From assembly GCA_036874045.1 (NCBI GenBank), contig CM072340.1, positions 8,695,001 to 8,759,000 of the forward strand: 64,000 nucleotides of DNA. The letters are read 5' to 3'. Source of the DNA: Cymodocea nodosa (Eukaryota > Streptophyta > Magnoliopsida > Alismatales > Cymodoceaceae). The position numbers and the translations under genes were made by a program. A model generated the notes under the pieces. That model saw only the letters and a program-made list of their open reading frames with translations. It did not search any database and was not told where the DNA came from. Shown here one piece after another: positions 44,811 through 57,330 of this stretch (position 1 is the first letter of the stretch; each line of letters begins with the position of its first letter).

Positions 44811-44888
44811 AGTAGTTAAACAACTATAAGTGCTATTTTGTTTTAATAGCAAGAGGGGTATTGTGTGTTTTCTTCTATAATTGAGAAT

Positions 44889-45576
44889 ATGGCATATGCT
44901 TATGCTCAAAGATTTTTGAAACCTGTAGTTAGCATATGTGAATTCTGTAAATTGGAAGGTCACGACATCTCTGAATGTTTGAAACCGAGATGGTTGCAGA
45001 TGGTTAGAGCACATGAACAACAGATGAATTATATTCAATATAATAGAGCTGAGTATGAGAATCCTTTAGTTTACCCAATTGATGGTCAGCTTAGAATGTG
45101 TAATATGCTGAGAGACAATGAAGTTTAGGATAGGTATGACAAACTAGAGCATAGTTTAGAACAAAACATGGACAAACTAGAACAATATATGTGTCAGCAA
45201 CAAGAAGTCAACCAATTAAACTATAAGGAAGTATATCTAGAACCGAAAATTGATATTATATACGAAATTGAAAAAACTATAATGAAAATCAATCAAAAAT
45301 TGAATGTAATGAGATTAGATGATTTGGAAAGGAAACTAAAAGCATTGGACGAGTTTATAACGAAATTACAAGTTATGCAACAAGACAATACAAATGAACA
45401 CTTTAATGTTATAGATTTGTATAATTTGCAAGACATACAAACAATAGAGAATACTAATGCAATAGAATTTAAAGAATGCAATTTAAAACTAAAAATAGTT
45501 GAAGATCATAATCACAAAAATGAAATACAAAAACATCAAGAAAGTAATGAAAATCTGGAAGATGTATGTATAACAC
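44889..45576 (+). pseudogene. Gag zinc-knuckle/tail fragment (E3)
   Basis: MAYAYAQRFLKPVVSICEFC, KLEGHDISEC: an intact CCHC knuckle within the first 35 residues. TAG at 45127 (TGG in H1). The second part, from 45168, ends in the gag tail at LEDVCIT, where E4 begins. It confirms, as the fourth copy with this start, that no capsid precedes the knuckle. Confidence 0.85.
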
Positions 45577-45949
45577 TGTTGTGCGGAAAGATCAAACAAA
45601 CATGGAGCATCTAGGGGTGGCGTAGAGAAGAGATCTACGTGGAAGAGAAGATTGCGAGTGGAGAATTCGAAGAACAACAAATTTACGTGATTCCCTAACA
45701 TGGGTACGTCCACGGGTGATCAATCTATCATGATTCCTTGCTGTATGGTTGCTGATACAAAGAAGGGGGAGAACAAAATCAAGGGATGGTTTGGCATGGT
45801 ATCCCTTGGACGTGGATGACCCCTTACATATATAGCAGCAACGGTTGGTGATACCTAAAAGACAAGTTTGCCCCTATACAAATTATCAAAGAAATACAAC
45901 CATATTCAATGACACATACATATACTTGATGGAAGGCACACGCATCACA
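45577..45949 (-). repeat. 3' LTR of E4 (373 bp)
   Basis: Minus strand TGTGATGCGTGTGCC ... GCACAACA. Contains TATATATGTAAGGGG as the promoter-like region. Confidence 0.9.
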
Positions 45950-45964
45950 AATCTCCACCTTGTC
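45950..45964 (-). other. Polypurine tract of E4
   Basis: Minus strand ACAAGGTGGAGATT directly before the LTR start TGTGATGCG. Confidence 0.75.
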
Positions 45965-46017
45965 TTTCATCAATCTTCACCACGAATAGGTGATGGATCA
46001 CCAAGACCCAACTTGGG

Positions 46018-47880
46018 TCAGCAACAGCAATAGACGTTGAGTAAGTCCAAGCAATGCTTGAACTTGCTTTCAACAACGCCCTTTGTAAACATATTAGCCG
46101 GATTGTCCTTTGTGCTGACCTTCATAATCTTTATCCTGTCTTCATTCCTGAGGAAGTGATACTTAACATCAATATGTTTAGTTCTATCATGAAAGACATT
46201 ATCTTTGGAGAGACAAATAGCGCTAAGACTATCACAGAAGATATCAACTTTATCAATGCGCCAACCAAAGTCTCCAAGTAAGCCTTTCAACCAAATCCCT
46301 TCCTTTGTAGCTTCTATCATAGCCACATATTCAACCTCAGTTGTGGACAGAGATACCGTAGGCTGAAGAGTTGATTTCCAACTTACAATAGAACCTACAA
46401 ATGTAAAGACATAACCAGATAATGATCTCCTTCTGTCAACATCACCTGCATAGTCTGAGTCTGTATAACCAGCCATAGTACAACCTTGATCTGCTACATA
46501 CATCAAGCCAACACCTGGAGTTCCTTTTAAATATCTGAATATCCTTTTAACTGCTTTCCAATGTTCCCTACCCGGATTGGACATGAACCTACTAACAACA
46601 CTCAAAGGATATGCCAGACCAGGCCTAGTGCATACCATAGCATACATAAGACTTCCAACTGCCTGTGCATAAGGAACTCGCTGCATATCAAGCTTTTCAG
46701 AATCATTTTGTGGATACATCGTAGATGACAATTTGACATTTTTGTCATAAGGCGTGCTAATGGCTTTGCATGAAGCCATACCAAATCTACTAAGGATCTT
46801 CTCAATATATTTCTATTGATTCAAAAATAACTTACCAGAATTTCTTTCATGCCTAATCTCCATTCCAAGAATTCTACCAACTGGACCAAGATCCTTCATA
46901 TCAAATTCTAATTTTAATGTGTCCTTCAGCTCCTATATCACTTCGATATTCTTTGCAGCTATAAGAATATCATCAACATACAATAACAAATAAACATGTG
47001 TACTCTTATCAAGAGTTTTAACTTATACACATGAATCATAGTTGCTGCGTCTAAAACCAACTTTAACTATAAAGGCATCAAACCTTTTGTACCATTGGCG
47101 TGGTGACTATTTAAGTCCATACAAGGACTTATTTAATTTGCACACCCAATCAAATTTACCTTTCACCACAAACCCTATTGGTTGTTCCATCCAAATATTT
47201 TCTTCCAACTCACCATGCAAGAAGGTCGTCTTTACATCTAGTTGTTCCAATTCTAAATTTTGTGCTGCAGCAATGGATAACAAAATTCTAATAGATGTAT
47301 GACATACAACAGGAGCAAATACCTTATTAAAGTCAACTCCTTCTTGCTGTGAATAACCTTTGGCGACTAATCTTGCCTTGTGCTGCACACCTGCGTTGCC
47401 TTGAGTCCCAATCTTCTTATTATAGACCCATTTGCAACCAACAATATTTGTGTTCTTTGGACGTTTCACCAGTTCCCAAGTCTTGTTCTTATGGAGAGAT
47501 TGGAGTTCCTCCTCCATAGTAGACATCTGAAAACTAGCTTCTGAATCTTTCATTGCAGCTTCATATGTAGGTGGATCAACAGAATCCTCCACCACAACTG
47601 CTACTTGTAAGGCAAAAGCAACCAAACTGTCATAGCCATATCTAATCGGAGGTCTAACGTCTCTTCTAGGACGATCTTTGCCAATGGTTCTTGGTGGTGG
47701 TTGCTCCACCTCTTCCTCCTTTACTTCATTTTCTTGAGTTTCATATGAGATTTCTCTAATTTCAACTTGATTAGTGATAGGCGGATGCTGTGCGTCATCT
47801 ATCTCCATCTGTTCAGGAAGGGTGTGCTCAATTTCTGATGTTTCACCTGCTAGTTTATCTGTTGCCTACAAAAGAGAATT
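46018..47880 (-). pseudogene. Reverse transcriptase and RNase H (E4)
   Basis: KARLVAKGYSQQEGVDF, LDVKTTFLHGELEENIWMEQ and a YVDD box near 46975-46990 identify a copia RT. RNase H follows with CTRPGLAYPLSVVSRFMSN, GYTDSDYAGDVDRRRSLSGY and SLSTTEVEYVAM, ending at TAG 46031/46018. Stops near 46815, 46937, 47022 and 47108 inactivate it. Confidence 0.9.
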
Positions 47881-48735
47881 CTCATCAAAAGTAACATCAC
47901 GGCTATATATTACTTTGTGAGATTCAATATCATATATCTTGTAGCCCTTTACACCAACACCATAGCCCACAAATATGCCTTTCTTGGCACGTGGTTCCAG
48001 CTTGCCATTGTTCACATGATACTAAGCTAGACACCCGAAAATTCTGAGCTTTGAATAACAAGTAGATCTTTTCAACCATACCTCAAGAGGTATCTTCCCA
48101 TCTAAGGCACTAGAAGGGGACCTGTTCACCAGATAGGAAATTGTGTTAACAGCCTCTACCCAAAACTTCTTGCTCAAACCTGCATGAGACAGCATATAAT
48201 GTGCCTTTTCTAGGAGTGTTCTATTCAATCTTTCAGTTACTCCATTTTGCTGAGGGGTATACCTAACAGTGTTATGCCGTGTAATGTCTTCATCTTTACA
48301 AGAGTTATCAAATTCTTGAGAACAAAACTCAAGACCATTATCAGTTCTAAGATATTTTACCTTTCTATCTGTTTGGTTTTCTACTTACTTCTTCTAATGC
48401 TTGAAGCAAGAAAAAGCTTCACTTTTGTGTGTCAAAAAGAAAACCCAGTTCACCCTTGAATGACAGTCAATGATAGAAAGAAAATATCTGAAACCTGCAA
48501 TAGAAGGCTGACGTGAAGGCCTCCAACAATCAACATGAATATAATCAAGAACTCCCTTGGAGCTATGCTGACTGTGTGCAAATGACACTCTTTTCTGTTT
48601 GCCAAAGATATAATGCTTGCACATGTCAATACAAGCAACCTTGTGCCCATCAAATTTGCCCAGACTACTCAGTTTCTACATTCATTTCTGCCCCAAATGA
48701 CCCATCCTTGAGTGCCACATGACAGAAAAATCCTG
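47881..48735 (-). pseudogene. Integrase (E4)
   Basis: The zinc-binding part (CIDMCKHYIFGKQKR) is followed by GVLDYIHVDCWRPSRQPSIA, where the usual DVWGP reads DCWRP, then the core around FLSIIDCHSR. AHYMLSHAGLSKKFWVEAVN and LVNRSPSSALDGKIPLEVW form the C-terminal core. Several stops, e.g. near 48388 and 48020. Confidence 0.85.
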
Positions 48736-49953
48736 CTAACCAGATATAGCTGATGTAACTACGCCAACAATTGGAGTGCCCTGCAAAATGTATAAGGGAC
48801 CAGATTTGGTTCCCTTCATAACAACTAACGAGCATTTCAGTATGCTGATCTTCCCCTCACCACCTGTATATCTATAACCCTTAGCATCAAGGGCCATCAT
48901 TGAGATCAGACTTTTTCCAAGCTTTGGGGCATGCCAAACGTCCTCCAGAATTCTAACTGTGCCATCATGCAGTTTAAATTTTATAGTGCCCACACCAACT
49001 CTAGAACACACATCATCATTGGCCAAAGTCACTTGACCACCCTCCACCTGCTCGTAGGTGTCAAAATACTCCCTAGTAGGAGTCATATGATGTGAAGCTC
49101 TTGAGTCCATAATCCACTGATCATCAGAATAGGCACTGCAACAAACTGTAAGAGAAAAGTCATCACTTGACATAGAACTGGTTTCTGCCACAGCAGCCTT
49201 TCCTTTGTTCATAAGCTTGGGACAATGTGATTTCCAGTGTCCTTTCTCCTTACAGTAATGGCAAGTATCCCTAGAGTACTTGCCCTTCGACTTGCTTCTG
49301 CTTCTATTCTTCCCTCCACCTTGTCTCTGGCTTCTTCTCTTGTTCTCTTGCTGCTAAGCTGAGAGGCCAACACCACTTGCCTCGTTTCTACCATGCACCA
49401 TGTGCCTGAGCTCCCTGGAATGAAGGCTGGACCTCACTTCATCTAGTGTAATTGAATCTCTTCCAACTACACAAGACTGAACAAAGTTTTCATAACTCAA
49501 TGGGAGTGAACAAAGCAAGATAAGAGCTACATCTTCATCTTCTATGATTACTCCAATATTCTTGAGTTCCATCAGAATAGCATTTAGCTTATCTAAATGT
49601 TGCTTAAGAGGTACACCTTCTATCATCTTTAAAGAGAATAATCTCTACTTTAACAACAATTTGTTTGTTAAAGACTTAGTCATATACAATGACTCAAGTT
49701 TCTGCCAAAGACCTAACGAGGTAGATTCATCAGCAACTTCTATTATAACTTCATCAAACAAATACAACAAGATGGTAGAGTGAGCTTTCTCCTCCAGCAA
49801 TTCAAACTTTGGCGAATTTCTGTTCAAAGTAGTTTCCTTATTTAAAGGAGCCCAAATACCTTATTGCTTTAGAAGTGCTTTCATCTTAATTTGTCATAAG
49901 TTGAAGCTATTCTTACCATCAAACTTTTCTATCTTCAACTCTGAAGTATTCAT
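48736..49953 (-). pseudogene. Gag and protease (E4)
   Basis: ATG 49953 begins MNTSELKIEKFDGKNSFNLW, a Tnt1-type Gag; knuckle CHYCKEKGHWKSHC at about 49215-49260. Protease region DDQWIMDSRASHHMTPT has the catalytic DSG altered to DSR, so it would be inactive even without the stops (near 49863, 49642 and 49355). Short Gag without the coiled-coil extension seen in C2. Confidence 0.87.
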
Positions 49954-50280
49954 GTTTTCAAAACAACAAACAACTAGCAATACACATGAGATACAATGTG
50001 ATTTCAACAAACACAATTCTACGGCAAGGTACACAATAGCAAGTAATATCTCAACAACAATATGCTACTGAAACTATTGATTTCAACAAAATGCAATCAG
50101 CCACAAGCCAAGCACACTACTTATCACAAAATAGTAGCAAATACTCGCACAAACCAAGCACAAAACCACAATCACAAAATGCCCAAAATCCGACAATCAA
50201 AGAGTCACTCGTCCAGAAAACTATTGTGCCCTAGCCAGACGCCTCCTACTGTATCTCTCTGAATACGAAACTTCTGACTA

Positions 50281-50654
50281 CGAAATTTTAAAGGAAGGAA
50301 TTTCAGGAAGCTTACTACACGTCCTCAAAATTTGAGATGCAACAAAGCATGGACGAGGAAGGCGCATGACTTGACGTCGGAGTGTGCAGACTGGCGTCGA
50401 CGACGACGGTAGTTGCGGCAATGGGGGATATCCTTGCGGAAATGGCTTGAACCTTAATCAATCTCTTCGAAATTTTAAAGGAAGGAATTTTAGGAAGCTT
50501 AATACATGTCCTCAAAATTTGAGATGCAACGGAGCACGGAGGAGGAAGGCGCACGACTTGGCGTCGAAGTGTGCAAACTGGCGCCGGTGACGACGGCAGT
50601 TACAACAATGGAGAGATCCCTTGCGGAAATGGCTTAAACCTTGATCAATCTCTG
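50281..50654 (-). repeat. Two 187-bp tandem repeats in the E4 leader
   Basis: CGAAATTTTAAAGGAAGGAA starts at 50281 and again at 50468, with the following sequence alike through GCGGAAATGGCTT. It lies between the gag ATG and the primer site, so it is untranslated leader. Small plus-strand frames here (50384-50590, 50571-50948) are antisense to the element. Confidence 0.85.
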
Positions 50655-50691
50655 CAAAACTTCAGATGCAAACCTGGAGAGGTCCAACCTC

Positions 50692-50703
50692 GCTTTGATA
50701 CCA
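50692..50703 (-). other. Initiator tRNA-Met primer binding site (E4)
   Basis: Minus strand TGGTATCAAAGC, two bases inside the LTR end. Confidence 0.88.
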
Positions 50704-50705
50704 GT

Positions 50706-51078
50706 TGTTGTGCAAAAAGATCAAACAAATGTGGAGCATCTAGGGGTGGCGTAGAGAAGAGATCTGCATGGAAGAGAGGATTGCGAGTGAAGAATTCGAA
50801 GAACAACAAATTTACGTGGTTTCCCAACATAGGTACGTCCATGGGTGATCAATCTATCGTGATTCCTTGCTGTATGATTGCTGGTACAAAGAAGGGGGAG
50901 AACAAAATCAAGGGATGGTTTGGCATGGCATCCCTTGGACGTGGATGACCCCTTACATATATAGAGTCAACGGTTGGTGATACCCAAAAGACAAGTTTGC
51001 CCCTATACAAATTATCAAAGAAATACAACCATATACAATGACATATACATATATTTGATGGAAAACACACGCATCACA
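50706..51078 (-). repeat. 5' LTR of E4 (373 bp)
   Basis: Same length as the 3' LTR at 45577-45949 and the same ends. Confidence 0.9.
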
Positions 51079-54000
51079 GCATCTAAACTAATACTTTTGA
51101 AAGTGTTTATATAAGATACACATCATTATTCTTCTTATTTTAATCATATTGAGCTTAAAGTTGTGTTTTGATTCACATACAGTTGAGATCTATTCTAGAA
51201 ATCATAATGGATAAATTCAGGATAACAAATGTTTCTAAGAAGAAGAAAAAATTGGCAATACAGTATAGTTATCACCTATCTTATACAAAGTATATTTTGT
51301 ATGATTTTGATTATTTCTAAAATATATTTGAGGGGAGGAGGAAAAACAATGTTAAAATAGACTAACAATTCTAAAAAATATAAATCTATGTTAATTTGAG
51401 TTTAGTCTTCTTAGATTCCAAGATGAATAGATAATTTCAAAAGGATGCAAATTTATAAAGGAAAGAAATAATCCTAACACTTTAAAAATACTATTTTTAA
51501 CTAGATCATAGTAAGTTTGCTAAGGGATTCGCAAAATTTAGGTATAGGGGAAGTACTTAGAATGAAATTATACATAATATTAGTGGTTAATGTATGATTT
51601 ATTTCATAATATTTAGCTTATTATATGATAATTAAGCCATTATGTCACAAGTATACAATTATGAGCCTTAATTACAGAATATGCATAATTTAAAGGAATT
51701 AGTGTTAATTAAGTATTATTTCTAAAAGATTAAAAGCCTAGTTTACATGTGATTTTACAAAAGTTTACGGAACCTCGTAAAGTTAAGAATTATTTCACAT
51801 GTCAACTTTTGAATGATTAAAAAATTACTACAAAATTATTATAAAAATATTTGTTTTATTAACTACAAAACTGAACGAGTTCGTTGAGTTAAGCTTAACT
51901 CAACGAGGTTGATTCATTGAGTTAATAGTTAAGTCAATGGAGTAAGTCCATTGAGTTACACTAACTCCACAAATCAGTTATTTTCTAATATTCAATTGTG
52001 AGCAATTGTAGAAATAGAAAATTCGAAGGAAATTACGTTGCTAAACCATGTCATGATCTAAATTGTGGACAAAAGAAGTAATCACAACCAATAATATGAA
52101 GGAAGGAGATCCAATCAGTCATTTAGGTAGAAGCAGTTATTACTAAAAGAAATATAAAAGGAAAAGAAAAAAGAACGAAGAGTGTGTTGGAGAGTCATGC
52201 TAACTATAGCAAGCATCGTACGTTCTTGAAGCTCCAACTACTACCAATCATCACCAATGCATCGAAGGTCTATGATGATACTTTTCAAATGTTAGGTTGA
52301 TTCTAAGCCAAACATGGTAATTAATAATCATTATGAGGAGTGATCGCATCATAGGAAGAAAGGACATTTTCACCAAGCACTGAATCATCTTGTATAGATT
52401 ATATTTGTGCACATTTTTATATGATAATTCATGCATTCTATGTCTTGAAACTCAAGTTATATGCACTTATACAAGAAAATACATGTTAATCACATTTTTA
52501 TGACATTGCATGAATATGTGCACAAATGCACCCCTTTAATGTAATTTTCATGAAACATACTAGATGTTTATATGCTTGAATGTATGATTTAATAATTCTT
52601 CGGCCAAGAAATAGATTTTAAAGGTCATCAAGGTATTGAAATAATTTGATATGGCCACATATATTTTATACACTATGGTTATGAACTTGTGGACATTAAA
52701 TGCAATAATGTGACATTGGTTATGAATAATTTTAAATACATGTTACTAATTGATTCATTCATAGATGAACTTACATTTCATATTTGTAAACATGTTAAAA
52801 TGAATGTTACATACCTTAGAAATAAATATATTTCAAGTTCATAACTAGAGTTATTTTTGGCATGTATTACTAACATTACATGCATGACTTAAATGGATTT
52901 GATTATAGGTGAATGAGGGCCCTTAGATCAAGCTTTGGGATCATCAATCCTTGATGATCAAAAATCTCTATAAATAGGCCTTGTATCCCACAAGTTCAGC
53001 CCCCTCTCCAACTCCAAAATTCGGAATCCCCATTGGTGCTCCAAGCAAGGAGGTGAAGGAGCTCCACTCATGGTGATTTCTCTTCCAAACGGCCCTTGGA
53101 GGTAGGTCTCTCCCTTCCCTTGTTCTCTCCACTTCCTTCTCTGGCGTTCTTCACCATTAGGGAGGTTGAATTGCTGCTGCAATTACTCCTTGAGGAGTTG
53201 AATCTGTGGAGGAGAGAAGCCTTGGAGAAGACAATGTAGTGAAGTATCTTCAAGAGTGTACTCTATTGTTCTACACGTTGCTGCATTCCTTTCGACGTTG
53301 GACCTCCAATCCGTGGAAGGAACAAACTACATTAGGCGTGGAGAATTGGTGGAGAAGGTAGACATCTTTGGTGGCTGAAGCAAGGAGGTGACGTCCCTTG
53401 TGGAAAGATCATTGGTGATGTGAGCTTAAGGTGAGGAGATGAACTATGAGTTGAGATGGAGTTGTTTGTATTTCCTATTTTGATGTTGTATGTTTGTTAA
53501 TTGTTGTTGTTTGTGTTGTCCACATATTTCCCCTTATTGTAGTGTTGAATTCTTGTGTTAGTTTTAATGAATTTCAATTCTAAGTTTAGTTTGAGTTTTG
53601 TGCCCTTTAGGTATTTGATTTTATGTGTCCTTGTGTGAATTCTTCTCAAATGTTTGTTCCTCTAACTCTAACATAGTGTAGACGTTTTTTACTTAAATCT
53701 AACCTCCTAATTTACTTGGTTTTGATTGTATATAGCTTGTACTTATTAGATTAGAGCATACATAGATGTAGATGTATGGTTATAAGTCCATGTATGCTAG
53801 TTTTATAGTAGAATTAGTAGTTTGATGTAGTGTAATTTTATTTTCTATGTTTGTAGTGTAATAATTATTGTGTGATGCTTTCTCTTAAGTGATGGATAGA
53901 GAGGGACATGAATGAGGTTTCTCATTAATGATTCAACTCTATATGAAGTCATTTCTAACATTCACATGATTGTTAAGGCAAACATGTGATGAGAGTGCAT

Positions 54001-55042
54001 TTACACAAGGCATATCTATAAACTCTAGTGAATTTTGTATTTAATTGCTGATCCCTGTGGACTTGACCCATTCTTGCATGCTTTCTATAATTGACTACAT
54101 GCGCTTGCGGTTATAAATATTAAAACTCGGTCGCGTGCTAATTTCATAACATATAAACTCCGAACACATCTCTTAGGAGACAGTAAAGCTTCTAGCCTTA
54201 GTTTCGAGTTGATGTTGCTATACTGAAGAGGAAATCAACTTACAAAAGTCTAGGTTCACAATCCAATAGGGAGAGGAGCACTTGACAATAAGTGATTAAG
54301 TTTTCAATAATGTAATCGTGTCGCATGTAGTGACAAAAGTTTCTTACTATTGATAGAGAATTTTACCTTTCACCTTTTGTTCATCTTTAAGAACAGAAAA
54401 CAAAAACAAATTAAAATCAAAACTCATTATCTATTTTTATGTTATCAAATTTGTGTTGTATCATTTGTTTTGTATTGTCAGCATTGTTAGTATTGTTGAA
54501 TGTTCTATGTTTAATTTATTCCAGTGAATAAAAAATCGTATTACTAATTACTAAAACAAGTTAGTATTAAATCCTGAATGCTAGCGTAGATTAATGATAA
54601 TTATAATATAAACTAGCATTAGAAACTTAATTGATGTTGTTTGCATTTGGTAGAACTACCTAATGGATGACCGTATTCTTTTATGGACAACAATTTTAAT
54701 CTGAAGTGACTAAGGAGATTTGTTGAGTTAACCTTAACTCCACAAAGATAGTCCATTTAGATAACTATAACTCAATAAACTAAGTCCGTTAAGTTAGCTG
54801 TAAATCAATGGGATGAGTAATTTAAAATATGATAACCTCAAGCTATGAAAATTTAAACAGTATGAAATTTTAAATTGTTCTCTATGAGATCAACCTGTAC
54901 TTGTACACTTATGCGATAGACACTATGCACTTGCAGTTAATGAAACAAATAAATTTACTAAACTTAAATCTTATTCATGAAAATTGCTTGTTTACTTAAA
55001 GATTACTTGTTCTTATAATGGTCACTAAGTAACTGGTTAACA
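51079..55042 (+). mobile_element. E3 right segment: 3' untranslated region, polypurine tract and 3' LTR
   Basis: 51079-51539 aligns with about 41650-42110 of P. GGTATAGGGGAAG (51541-51553) is the polypurine tract. The LTR starts at 51554 (TACTTAGAATG, T-G lost) and runs to about 55042 (GGTTAACA), interrupted by a solo LTR. Palindromes CGTTGAGTTAAGCTTAACTC at 51890-51970. The most diverged Athila copy in the window. Confidence 0.75.
52391..54166 (+). repeat. Solo LTR of an unrelated retrotransposon (1776 bp) with TSD CATCT
   Basis: It starts TGTATAGATT and ends CTCCGAACA; CATCT is present at 52386-52390 and 54167-54171, and the host LTR continues across it. A promoter-like CTCTATAAATAGG lies at about 52966-52978. 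The end region CCCTGTGGACTTGACCC resembles the 3' end of many plant gypsy LTRs. No primer site or coding sequence of this family is in the window. Small frames at 52958-53253 are inside it. Confidence 0.8.
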
Positions 55043-57000
55043 TTCTCCTAAGTAAGGGATTATAATCACATAAAAAAAGTACCAAAGTAGGAGGCGATCT
55101 CAAGAGTAGAGGGCTAGGAGTGATTAAAAAAAAAGTAAATAACTGAAAAAAAGGAAAATAGAAAAAAAAGGATAATAAACTTGAGGATAGAATCTTTGAA
55201 ATTATCTAGGTTGCTTGAATAAATGGAGATAGTGAACTTGCAATTCTTAGTTTTGGCCTGTCTCACTACACATGCCTATTTTCTAAGGTGGTATTAAAAG
55301 GAAAAATCGAAATCTTAACCAAAGGGTAATAAGGGAATTCAATAGGAGGAAAACCAAAAGGATAAATCTTAGGGAACTTGAAATTACTCTATCATTGTCT
55401 AGGAGACCGTAGGCATGATTTCTAGTTTTTTGTTTGGTTTTTATTTATCTCATGTGTTTGCTATGTATCTCATTTGTTTTACCGTCATTTTGTGTTTCTT
55501 TTGCAATTTTTGGCATATCTCTTGTTATTTTAATTTTTAGATTTTGTAGGTATGTCCGTAGTAAATCTTTTAGAAACAATACTCCACAATTAGAATAACC
55601 TAAGGGTTTAAAGATTTATTGCACCTATTAAGTGTAACCATAATTCCTACAAAAGGAAGTTAGAATTTTATATTTAATGTTTTTGTTTCAAAAATAAATA
55701 AGTAGTGTGAATCATCACATGCTTCCAATTTATTTCTAGTCTAAGTTCTGCTCAGCAAAGTTTAGGTACGAGAGATTTTGGATAAGGTTAATTTAAGGAT
55801 ATTTATATGAGATTAATTATGTATTTTGTGGTTCAGTGAATATTAATATGGTTAATTTAGATGGGCTTTCAATTTATACGACCATTTACAAATTTTAGTG
55901 AAAAAATAACTAAATGAATGAGTTTATGGTAAAATGAAATGATTTTATGTTGATGGATAAGAAATGAGAATTATTTTGTGGAAGTTAAATTAAAACGTGT
56001 GAATATAATATTGATAGTAGAAATATTTGAAAGAAAATTTAATAAATACATGAGTTGACTAAAGTTGAATATAGTTTAAATACTTACAATCATGAACATG
56101 AGTTTACATTTATATTACTAATGTTTTATTTCATTTAATATTATGCTTCTTTTGGTTGTGTTGCAGCTTGTGTAGGAGAAAAAATGTAATTTTTCTTACT
56201 TATTATAAAAGACCAATTTTTTGAGATTGAAGGCATCTTCTCATTTTTCCCTTAGCCACCGTAACAAGTGACTGTCGTTTCCTCTCTACTTCTCGCATCC
56301 GTGGCCGGTGGTGGAAGCTCTACCCCTTGTGCAAATATGCGAAGTCGCGGACGTGGCGAAGACGTGGACGAGGCATTTACGCTAAGACGTAGACGTGCGG
56401 ATGTGGCGGAGTTGCGAACGCAGGTGGCGTTGCGGCCGTAGGCGTTGCGTTTTCGCGGATGTAGGCTTACGTAGATGAGTTTTGCGGACAACCTTTCTTG
56501 CATGCGTGAATGTGATCAGGTGGCGCAATGTCGCGAACGAAGAGAAGAGAAGGAAAATAAAGCAATGTTGCGGTTCTTTTTTGTAAGGTGATCAACGTGT
56601 TGTTATAGTTCAGATTGGCGCTTTCTTGGTGACAGCAAGACTAGCAAGTAGTCTTATATCACACGTAAAGAGAAAGGTATAAGTATTTAAGGTATTATTC
56701 ATTGAAATGATGGATCATTACGTTACTATATAGAGTCCTGCATTTAGAGTTAGTAAGAGTCTTGCAAGTAAGATAATTTTAATTAACATTGTAATCTTTT
56801 AGTTTTATTCAAACTACAAACAATCCTTGAATCTCAATTTTATATTATCTTTTAAAATATTTTTAGTGTTTGTTTGTACACTATTTTGATGAATTCGATT
56901 GTGTAATTCATAAGTTTTCTATAGATTCGACCCGTACTCATACTAATTATTATTGCTATTATGTGTTTGCAGTTAAAATGTACGCAAAGAGTGAAAACTA
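55043..57000 (+). other. Probable decayed LTR-retrotransposon sequence
   Basis: No protein can be followed. CTCAGCAAAGTTTAGGTACG (about 55752) resembles the 3' purine-tract region of Tat/Ogre elements, and GATTCGACCCGTACTCATAC (about 56925) resembles a plant gypsy LTR 3' end, so an LTR may run roughly between them. Support is weak. Orientation would be plus. Confidence 0.35.
56270..56545. other. GC-rich, CpG-rich patch with imperfect repeats
   Basis: In an otherwise AT-rich region this stretch repeats GCGGACGTGGCG, GCGGATGTGGCGG and GCGTTGCG-like words. The minus-strand 83-codon frame across it (56252-56503) is arginine-rich by composition and is not proposed as a gene. Confidence 0.55.
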
Positions 57001-57054
57001 AATGGTCATCAAAAGTGAAAGAAAGTAGTTACGAAAGATGAAAAATAAGATGAT

Positions 57055-57320
57055 TTACGATTTGGTGATTATGGGTTTGTTTAATTGATTAACTAAAAGA
57101 TTTAATTGAGGATTTGATTAAGTGATTAAGGATTAAATTAAATGATTAAAGATTGAATTAAGGATTAGGGATTAAATTAAGTGATAAAATACTTGATTAA
57201 GAATTAGCATAAGTGATTATTAATTGATTAAGGATTAGATTATGTGATTTATGGATTAATTAAAGGATTAAATTAAGCACTTAAATTTCATAGTCAATTT
57301 TAAGTGATTAATGGATTAGG
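57055..57320. repeat. Minisatellite-like ATTAA/GGATTA repeats
   Basis: Many imperfect copies of AAGGATTAAATTAAGTGATT in succession. No coding capacity. Confidence 0.7.
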
Positions 57321-57330
57321 CGAGAGTAAC

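Larger units (their letters stand above)
43980..45576 (+). mobile_element. Athila-type element E3, left segment
   Basis: LTR interior of the H1 subfamily, then a primer-site region and the zinc-knuckle frame up to 45576, where copia E4 begins. 51079 onward carries Athila 3' untranslated sequence, polypurine tract and LTR in the same orientation, so E4 probably sits within E3, with the whole pol to F-box region lost. Confidence 0.8.
45577..51078 (-). mobile_element. Tnt1/Tork-like Ty1/copia element E4 (5.5 kb)
   Basis: Two 373-bp LTRs, initiator-Met primer site and polypurine tract in minus orientation enclose a single gag-pol with many stops. The flanking pentamers (AACAC and GCATC) do not match. 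By eye about 26 of 373 LTR positions differ, mostly transitions, so it is not a recent insertion. Confidence 0.9.

Noticed and set aside
48513..48722. Plus-strand frames across E4 (for example 46054-46281, 47042-47302, 48247-48459)
   Set aside because: Antisense to the well-supported copia pol sequence.
56252..56503. Arginine-rich 83-codon minus-strand frame
   Set aside because: Composition is explained by the GC-rich repeated words; no start context, domain or homologous frame.
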